Below, piece after piece: positions 1-4,056 of a stretch of 5,854 bases of DNA. The translations under genes and the position numbers were made by a program. Position 1 is the stretch's first letter, and each line of letters starts with the position of its first letter. The DNA is from Myxococcales bacterium (GTDB lineage: Bacteria; Myxococcota_A; Polyangia; Polyangiales; Houyiibacteriaceae), in NCBI GenBank assembly GCA_020354595.1, contig CP070650.1:844453-850306 (forward strand), in the 5' to 3' direction. Under the pieces are notes generated by a model. It had not been told where the DNA came from and did no database searches. It worked only from the letters and a program-made list of their open reading frames with translations.

Positions 1-295
1 CGTGCTCGATGGCAACGGATGCGGTGGCGTCGGTCGAACCGTTGTCGGCGACGATGATGCGGCGAACGGGGGGACGAGGGACGTCGCGCAGGACGAAGGG
101 AAGGGCGCGCTCTTCATTGAGAGCGGGGATGACTACGTCGATCGAAGGATCGGGGGCGGTTTCAGGAGTAGAGATAGTTTCAGTTATAGTAGGAGATTGA
201 GGAACAGTTACAGTGACTGAGACTATGGCTGAGACTGCGGCTCGCGACTCTGGTGAGGGGACCCGAGACCCAGGGCCCAAGGCCCGAGGGACCAA
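1..295 (-). CDS. GT2 family glycosyltransferase, N-terminal fragment (runs off left edge)
   Basis: Reading the minus strand from about 151 down to 1 gives the start of a GT-A fold: IDVVIPALNEERALPFVL, then RRIIVADNGSTDATASVA. The VIPALNEE strand and the DNGSTD nucleotide-sugar loop are standard in family 2 glycosyltransferases, which move a sugar from an activated nucleotide donor to lipid, polysaccharide or protein acceptors. The DxD metal site, the rest of the catalytic domain and any membrane anchor lie outside the window, so the substrate cannot be named. The start is unclear. The frame stays open upstream past rpsD's stop but has no ATG or GTG. TTG at 295-293 is the choice here, with TTG at 280-278 or 388-386 as alternatives, none with a convincing ribosome binding site. 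Residues encoded at about 240-150 are Thr/Ser/Val/Pro-rich and may not be translated. The domain call is firm; the start is not. Confidence 0.72.
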   Translation of the reverse strand, partial: MVPRALGPGSRVPSPESRAAVSAIVSVTVTVPQSPTITETISTPETAPDPSIDVVIPALNEERALPFVLRDVPRPPVRRIIVADNGSTDATASVAIEH

Positions 296-366
296 GCGTG
301 TCGCTTCATTACTCGGGTCGCGAGTCGCCGGCCTCCTTACCTGAGCCTCGATCCTCAGTCTCAGTC
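215..366. repeat. Nested inverted repeats downstream of rpsD
   Basis: Two pairs of complementary arms sit one inside the other. The outer arms, GACTGAGACT at 215-224 and AGTCTCAGTC at 357-366, match perfectly over 10 bp. The inner arms at 237-250 and 315-328 pair over 14 positions, 12 Watson-Crick and 2 G-U, around the core CTCGCGAC. An RNA from either strand could fold into a long interrupted hairpin with a loop of about 64 nt. An extra CTGAGACT at 229-236 repeats the left outer arm in direct orientation 12 bp later. The block fills most of the gap between rpsD's stop and the glycosyltransferase domain. It could be a transcript-end structure, a REP-like intergenic element or degenerate low-complexity DNA. 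No transposase or flanking target duplication is visible. Confidence 0.5.
261..295. repeat. Degenerate heptanucleotide tandem repeat
   Basis: Four consecutive 7-bp units, ACCCGAG, ACCCAGG, GCCCAAG and GCCCGAG (261-288), fit the consensus RCCCRRG, and all differences between them are transitions. A poorer fifth unit, GGACCAA, follows at 289-295. The array lies in the loop of the nested inverted repeats. A 7-bp period shifts the reading frame between units, which argues against a selected peptide repeat even though the glycosyltransferase frame happens to stay open across it. Confidence 0.5.
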
Positions 367-402
367 GCGATCCTCCCTTGACCGGCAAAGCCGGGCGAGC
401 CT

Positions 403-1023
403 CTACAACCGCTTCGAGTAGTACTCGATGACCAGGTCGATTTCGAGGGGGAAAGGCACCGAGTCCACTTTCGGGAGGCTCTTGATCGTGGCCGTCTTCT
501 TACCCTCATCAAACTCGATCCAGTCGGGGCGCGCGAGACGCACGTCCTCGAGGGAGGCGTCGACGGTGGGCAGGTTCTGGCTGCGCTCGCGAAGGCTGAT
601 CACGTCGCCTTCACGAACTCGATAGCTCGGAATGTCGAGGCGCTTGCCGTTGACGAGGAAGTGGCCGTGGCAGACGAGCTGCCGCGCGGCGGGAATCGTC
701 GGTGCAAATCCGGCGCGAAAGACGGTGTTGTCGAGACGGCGCTCGAGGAACTCGAGAAGCTTGTCGCCGGACGGCTCCTTACTGTGCACCGCCTCGCGGT
801 AGAGGCGCATGAACTGGCCCTCGTTGAGGCCGTAGTTGTAACGGAGCTTCTGCTTTTCGAGCAGCTGCTTCTTGAAGTCACTCATCTTTCGGCGACGCGC
901 CGACTTCGGCCCGTGCACACCGGGGGGGTACGGGCGATCCCACATGCTCTTGCGGGAGAGGCCGGGCAGATCGAGCCCGAGCGCGCGCATCCGCTTTACC
1001 CGTGGTCCTGTGTATCGAGACAT
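403..1023 (-). CDS. rpsD: 30S ribosomal protein S4
   Basis: S4 is a primary 16S rRNA-binding protein that starts 30S assembly and, with S5 and S12, shapes decoding accuracy. The product is 206 residues, the same length as E. coli S4. It begins MSRYTGPRVKRMRALG, has the YPPGVHG and KQKLRYNYGL elements at about 32-38 and 57-66, and an S4 RNA-binding domain at about 94-148 (RRLDNTVFRAGFAPTIPAAR, then VNGKRLDIPSYRVREGDVIS). It ends with the typical EYYSKRL. The N-terminal arm has no cysteines, so this is the zinc-free form, close in wording to cyanobacterial and plastid S4. The frame extends upstream to 1206, but the ATG at 1023 gives the family N-terminus and has AGGAG at 1039-1035, 11 nt ahead; the extra 61 codons resemble no S4. 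The gene stands alone, divergent from rimO. A second, cysteine-containing copy in the main ribosomal cluster is possible. Confidence 0.97.
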   Translation of the reverse strand: MSRYTGPRVKRMRALGLDLPGLSRKSMWDRPYPPGVHGPKSARRRKMSDFKKQLLEKQKLRYNYGLNEGQFMRLYREAVHSKEPSGDKLLEFLERRLDNTVFRAGFAPTIPAARQLVCHGHFLVNGKRLDIPSYRVREGDVISLRERSQNLPTVDASLEDVRLARPDWIEFDEGKKTATIKSLPKVDSVPFPLEIDLVIEYYSKRL

Positions 1024-1039
1024 GTTTCCGTAAGCTCCT

Positions 1040-1065
1040 GGCGCGAAATCCCTGGGCTTTTCGCC
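1040..1065 (-). promoter_or_regulatory. Hairpin in rpsD leader next to the Shine-Dalgarno
   Basis: In the predicted rpsD 5' leader, GCGAAA (1064-1059) can pair with TTTCGC (1048-1043) around a 10-nt loop, and a seventh pair forms across a one-base bulge. The 3' foot of the stem directly abuts the AGGAG ribosome binding site at 1039-1035. S4 is a known autogenous translational regulator in E. coli (alpha operon) and Bacillus (rpsD leader), so a structure at this place is a candidate S4-responsive element. It does not visibly copy either known leader fold, and chance is possible for a stem this short. Confidence 0.35.
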
Positions 1066-1083
1066 GGTCCGCGCGAGGCGGCC

Positions 1084-1111
1084 CTTATACTGCCTTCTGC
1101 CAGTGAGGCAA
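1084..1111 (-). promoter_or_regulatory. Sigma70-type promoter for rpsD
   Basis: On the minus strand a -35 box TTGCCT (1111-1106, 4 of 6 consensus) is followed by a 16-bp spacer and a -10 box TATAAG (1089-1084, 5 of 6). Transcription would start near 1077, giving a leader of about 54 nt before the rpsD ATG at 1023. The leader includes the hairpin at 1040-1065. Confidence 0.6.
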
Positions 1112-1147
1112 ATCGAGGACAAAAGCCGGGGCGTCGAGTCACGCGGC

Positions 1148-1161
1148 CCGGTAGCTACCGG
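1148..1161. promoter_or_regulatory. Perfect 14-bp palindrome between rpsD and rimO
   Basis: CCGGTAGCTACCGG is its own reverse complement. Allowing one mismatched pair extends the symmetry to 1145-1164 (20 bp). It lies in the 163-bp divergent promoter region, 36 bp upstream of the rpsD -35 box, and covers the place where a -35 box for rimO would be expected relative to the TGTAAT at 1173. A dimeric repressor or activator site is the natural reading; no known regulon consensus is recognised. Confidence 0.45.
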
Positions 1162-1172
1162 CCCAATTTCCC

Positions 1173-1178
1173 TGTAAT
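1173..1178 (+). promoter_or_regulatory. -10-like hexamer just upstream of rimO
   Basis: TGTAAT matches the sigma70 -10 consensus at 5 of 6 positions and ends 8 nt before the rimO ATG. If used, transcription would begin at about 1185 and the mRNA would be nearly leaderless, which fits the lack of a clear Shine-Dalgarno before rimO. No good -35 box is seen; the expected position falls inside the palindrome at 1148-1161. Confidence 0.3.
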
Positions 1179-1186
1179 CAGGCGGG

Positions 1187-2593
1187 ATGGGGGAGCCTCG
1201 AACCATTCATTTCGTCTCGCTCGGGTGCGCGAAGAACCGCGTCGACACCGAGGTGATGCTGGGGGTGAGCGACCAATCGGGCTTCGAGGTCGTCGAGAAC
1301 CCGGCCGAGGCCGAGGTGATCGTCATCAATACCTGCGGCTTCATCGGCCCTGCCAAAGAGGAGTCGGTCGAGACGATCCTGCAGATGGGGACCCACAAGG
1401 AAGCCGGCACGTGTAAGAAGCTGGTCGTGGCCGGGTGCCTTTCTCAGCGGTACCCCGAAGAGCTAGCGAGCGAGCTGCCCGAGGTCGACCATTTCCTCGG
1501 CAGCAGCGACATGATGAAGCTCCGGCGGGTGCTGCGAGGCTCCCGAGAACGAATGTTGGTCGGCAACCCGGCTCAGTACACGATGCGGGCGGACGATCCG
1601 AGGGTGCTGACCGGACAGACCCACCGCGCCTACGTGAAGATCGCCGAAGGCTGCAACCGGGAATGTAGCTTCTGCGCGATCCCCTCGTTTCGAGGCAAGC
1701 AGCGCTCGCGACCCATCGCGGACCTCGTGCGCGAAGCCGAGCGGCTCGCCGCCGCTGGTGTGGTCGAGCTCAACCTGATCAGTCAGGACACGATCGCGTA
1801 TGGTCGCGACCTCGAGAAACGCGAATCGCTCGCCGAGCTCCTCGCCGCGCTCGGAAACGTCGAGGGCATTCGCTGGGTGCGCGCGCACTATCTCTACCCG
1901 GAGACGCTAACCGACGCGCTGATCGATGTGTTTTCGCAGCACGACAAAGTGCTCCCGTACATCGACATGCCCCTGCAGCACGCGTCCGACTCGATGCTTC
2001 GCGCGATGCGACGCGGACACGGCGGCGAGCGCATGTACAAAGTCGTCGAGCGACTACGGCGCGCGATCACCGATATGGTGTTTCGGACGACGTTCATCGT
2101 GGGCCATCCCGGAGAGACCGAAGGCGATTTCAAAGAGCTTCGCAAGTTCGTCGAGTGGGCCGAGTTCGACCACGTCGGGGTGTTCGTCTACTCGCCCGAA
2201 GATGGAACCCGGAGCGCCGAGATGGGCGACCCCATAGCCGAAGCCGTCGCTGAGGCGCGTCGCGACGAGCTCATGAGCCTTCAGCGGCCGATCAGTCGGG
2301 ATCGACTCCACCTTCGCGTTGGCACGGAGCTCGATGTGCTCGTCGAAGGCGTCAGCGATGAGAGCGATCTGCTCCTCCAAGGTCGATGGTGGGGCCAAGC
2401 CCCCGAAGTGGACGGCTCGGTCTATCTGGCGAACGGAACTGCAAAGGCGGGAGAGATCCGAAGGGTTCTGGTGACCGACGCCGCGGACTACGACCTGATG
2501 GCGGACTTCGTCGACGGACCGGACGGACGCGACGCCCCCCCGGGCGCAAAAGATCCACGGCCGCTCAAAGTTAAGCTACGAACCCTAGCGTGA
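1187..2593 (+). CDS. rimO: Ribosomal protein S12 methylthiotransferase RimO
   Basis: RimO is a radical SAM enzyme that adds a methylthio group to the conserved aspartate (Asp89 in E. coli) of ribosomal protein S12. The 468-residue product has all three expected parts. The N-terminal UPF0004/MTTase domain carries the auxiliary-cluster cysteines C14 (SLGCAKN), C50 (INTCGF) and C84 (VAGCLSQ). The radical SAM core has the CxxxCxxC cluster at C156, C160 and C163 (EGCNRECSFCAIPSFRG). A C-terminal TRAM domain lies at about 374-441. SLGCAKN and the HYLYPE/DMPLQH segments favour RimO over MiaB. E. coli RimO is 441 residues; the excess is mainly a Pro/Asp/Lys-rich tail after the TRAM domain. The ATG at 1187 is the only sensible start, although only GGCGGG precedes it. 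The stop overlaps the next gene's GTG, which suggests co-transcription. It is divergent from rpsD. Confidence 0.96.
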   Translation: MGEPRTIHFVSLGCAKNRVDTEVMLGVSDQSGFEVVENPAEAEVIVINTCGFIGPAKEESVETILQMGTHKEAGTCKKLVVAGCLSQRYPEELASELPEVDHFLGSSDMMKLRRVLRGSRERMLVGNPAQYTMRADDPRVLTGQTHRAYVKIAEGCNRECSFCAIPSFRGKQRSRPIADLVREAERLAAAGVVELNLISQDTIAYGRDLEKRESLAELLAALGNVEGIRWVRAHYLYPETLTDALIDVFSQHDKVLPYIDMPLQHASDSMLRAMRRGHGGERMYKVVERLRRAITDMVFRTTFIVGHPGETEGDFKELRKFVEWAEFDHVGVFVYSPEDGTRSAEMGDPIAEAVAEARRDELMSLQRPISRDRLHLRVGTELDVLVEGVSDESDLLLQGRWWGQAPEVDGSVYLANGTAKAGEIRRVLVTDAADYDLMADFVDGPDGRDAPPGAKDPRPLKVKLRTLA

Positions 2594-3318
2594 AGTGGAT
2601 TGGGGCCGGCTCGTTGCTCGTGACGCTCGCTGCGATCGGCGGCTGCGCGACGGCGGTTCCAGCCATGAGCGGTGGCTCCACGACGCCGAAGAACCGAACC
2701 GATGTCGGTTTTGGAGGCGCCGCGCGCGTCCCGCTCGGCGATCTGAAGGACCCGGCGGTCCTCGATCCTGGGGAGTCCCAATACCGATACGCCGCGGACG
2801 CGGGTGGCGTCGTTCCGATGGCGTACGGCCGCTACGGGATCGCGAAGAATTGGGACCTCGGGCTGATGGTGTCCGGCGCAACCGTGCGCGCGGAGGCTCG
2901 CTACGAGAGCGTGTTGCAGGAAGGCACGACTCGAACGGTCTTGATGGTCGGAATGGCGCCCTACGGCGGCTGGATTCCCGAACGCGAGCAGTCGGGCAAG
3001 GGCGGCCGCGTCGGCTTCGAAGTGCCTTTCGTGTTCGGGGTAGAGATAGGCGGCATCTACGAGATGTGGATCGGCGCGCGCGGCAGTGGCGAATACGTGT
3101 TCGGTGACTTTCAGATCGCTGGGTCCCAGCAGAAGGCGAGTGGCGCAGGCGTCCGAGCCGGCCCGGTGGTCGGTATGGCCCTCGGGGTGCGTCGCATTCA
3201 CGCGCTAGTCGAGCTGACCGCAGCCTATGAATACTGGTGGATCGACCATGCCGGGACGTCGCTCGACCGAGGCGGTTTCGTGCTGATCCCCGGCTTCGGA
3301 ATGCGGCTTCGGTTCTGA
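2590..3318 (+). CDS. Putative outer-membrane lipoprotein, function unknown
   Basis: The 242-residue product is not recognised as a named family. It begins with a short lipoprotein signal peptide: a Lys at position 2, a hydrophobic core (LLVTLAA) and a lipobox IGGC with the lipidated Cys at 19. The mature part is rich in Gly and aromatics, with alternating hydrophobic stretches (for example VPFVFGVEIGGIYEMWIGAR and VHALVEL-type strands) and ends GFGMRLRF with a C-terminal Phe, as in many outer-membrane beta-barrels recognised by BAM. A small lipidated barrel or barrel-like surface protein is the best guess. The GTG start lies inside rimO's last codons (GTGA overlap) with no Shine-Dalgarno, so translation probably depends on coupling to rimO. 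A functional tie to RimO is not implied. Its 3' end faces the zinc-ribbon gene with a 4-bp gap. Confidence 0.82.
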   Translation: MKWIGAGSLLVTLAAIGGCATAVPAMSGGSTTPKNRTDVGFGGAARVPLGDLKDPAVLDPGESQYRYAADAGGVVPMAYGRYGIAKNWDLGLMVSGATVRAEARYESVLQEGTTRTVLMVGMAPYGGWIPEREQSGKGGRVGFEVPFVFGVEIGGIYEMWIGARGSGEYVFGDFQIAGSQQKASGAGVRAGPVVGMALGVRRIHALVELTAAYEYWWIDHAGTSLDRGGFVLIPGFGMRLRF

Positions 3319-3322
3319 GGGC

Positions 3323-3889
3323 CTATGCGGCCTTCGGCCGTCGTGACGGCTTCCGCTCGTTCTTCTGCAGCTGTGGTTTCGCCGGATCGCCCCGGAGCAG
3401 ATTACCGACGAAAGCGCCCATCAAGGCCATCATGGTCGCCATCAAGGCTCCGAGCACGTACGCGCCGCCCGAGAGTTGATATACGTCGGCGATGCTCGAG
3501 AGATAGACCATGGTCGGAATGGCCGAGAGCAGGCCGCCGACGGGAGGCTCGAGGAATTTCTTGCCGGGCGAGACGTAGTTGATCGCCGCGGCACCGACGA
3601 ACCATAGAACGATCGTGATCATGATCCCGGGAAAGCCCTGGGGGTCGTACGTCGGGATGACCATGGGCAAGAGAGCCAGCGCCAAAGCGGCTGCGACGAG
3701 GAACAGCCCGAACGAAATGAACACCCAACGCAGCTCGAACTCGTCGGGTTGGTGGCGGCGCGCGTAAAGCTCCTCTTCAGTCAGCTCGGCCGCGAGCTCG
3801 GAGAGCCGCGCACCGCACGATTGGCAGCGTTCCGTGCCCCGCGCGTTCTCCGCTCCACATACGTGGCATTCGATCTGTTCGGCAGCCAT
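3323..3889 (-). CDS. Zinc-ribbon membrane protein, function unknown
   Basis: This 188-residue product starts with a compact zinc ribbon: C8 and C11 (CHVCGAEN) with C22 and C25 (CQSCGARL), the spacing of cytoplasmic zinc-ribbon domains. An acidic linker with LTEEELYARR follows at about 31-50. There are then about four hydrophobic helices: 54-78, 87-106, 117-136 (the weakest) and 141-164. The tail is strongly basic (KNERKPSRRPKAA), consistent with a cytoplasmic C-terminus by the positive-inside rule; with four helices the ribbon would also be cytoplasmic. No catalytic motif is seen and no function can be assigned. The ATG at 3889 has GAGG (3898-3895) 5 nt upstream and places the first CxxC at the usual depth. 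It is divergent from aspS across 167 bp and convergent with the lipoprotein gene. Confidence 0.85.
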   Translation of the reverse strand: MAAEQIECHVCGAENARGTERCQSCGARLSELAAELTEEELYARRHQPDEFELRWVFISFGLFLVAAALALALLPMVIPTYDPQGFPGIMITIVLWFVGAAAINYVSPGKKFLEPPVGGLLSAIPTMVYLSSIADVYQLSGGAYVLGALMATMMALMGAFVGNLLRGDPAKPQLQKNERKPSRRPKAA

Positions 3890-3927
3890 ATCTCCCTCAC
3901 TCGGCTGTTGGAGTGTCCCCGGGCCGC

Positions 3928-3956
3928 ATTGTCACCGGGGCGGTGCGGGAGCGCAA
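3928..3956 (-). promoter_or_regulatory. Possible sigma70 promoter for the zinc-ribbon gene
   Basis: On the minus strand TTGCGC (3956-3951, 3 of 6) and GACAAT (3933-3928, 4 of 6) are separated by 17 bp. Transcription would start near 3921, about 31 nt before the ATG at 3889. A 6-bp inverted repeat (CCCCGG at 3917-3922, CCGGGG at 3935-3940) brackets the -10 box. The hexamers are weak, so this is tentative. Confidence 0.35.
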
Positions 3957-4029
3957 CTGCCTGTACATGCGAAGGAATCGGGGCGTACTTGACGGGCGAC
4001 ACCGGAGGGCTACCTTCCCGCACCGCCCC
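3937..4029. repeat. Perfect 14-bp inverted repeat spanning the aspS promoter region
   Basis: GGGGCGGTGCGGGA at 3937-3950 recurs as its exact reverse complement, TCCCGCACCGCCCC, at 4016-4029, with a 65-bp spacer. The left arm falls in the spacer of the predicted zinc-ribbon gene promoter. The right arm starts at the last base of the predicted aspS -10 box and covers its probable start site. The two arms are 79 bp apart, start to start. Possible roles are a pair of binding sites bridged by one regulator across the divergent promoters, or a hairpin in read-through RNA. A transcript from the predicted aspS start would carry only part of the right arm, so an aspS leader hairpin is less likely. Confidence 0.6.
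3989..4016 (+). promoter_or_regulatory. Sigma70-type promoter for aspS
   Basis: TTGACG (3989-3994, 5 of 6) is followed after 16 bp by TACCTT (4011-4016), which keeps the TA and final T that matter most in GC-rich genomes. Transcription would start near 4023, leaving about 34 nt before the GTG start, with the Shine-Dalgarno inside. Confidence 0.5.
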
Positions 4030-4043
4030 AAAATCCGGGCTGC

Positions 4044-4050
4044 AAGGAGG
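4044..4050 (+). promoter_or_regulatory. Strong Shine-Dalgarno that fixes the aspS GTG start
   Basis: AAGGAGG lies 6 nt before the GTG at 4057. This is the best ribosome binding site in the window and decides the start, since no ATG stands near the expected N-terminus of AspRS. Confidence 0.85.
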
Positions 4051-4056
4051 CCTGCT

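Noticed and set aside
2..220. Plus-strand open frames at the left edge
   Set aside because: The minus strand encodes clear GT2 motifs there (VIPALNEE, DNGSTD); the plus-strand products are Gly/Arg/Asp-rich shadows.
382..394. Hairpin CCGGC-AAA-GCCGG after rpsD as an intrinsic terminator
   Set aside because: The stem is only 5 bp and no run of T follows in the rpsD direction, so it is too weak to call.
1024..1206. 61-codon N-terminal extension of rpsD
   Set aside because: It resembles no S4 sequence, crosses the predicted promoter and overlaps the rimO start. The ATG at 1023 gives the family N-terminus and has an AGGAG site.
661..1416. Plus-strand open frame of 251 codons across rpsD and the start of rimO
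   Set aside because: It is antisense to rpsD and out of frame with rimO, and crosses both promoters; no domain is visible.
2488..3201. Minus-strand open frame of 237 codons opposite the lipoprotein gene
   Set aside because: The opposite strand gives a signal peptide, lipobox and outer-membrane-like C-terminus. This frame is His/Arg/Ala-rich with no recognisable fold.
3328..3340. Hairpin CGGCC-TTC-GGCCG at the convergent gene ends as a terminator
   Set aside because: The 5-bp stem has no T run on either strand and lies within the last codons of the zinc-ribbon gene; GC-rich coding bias explains it.
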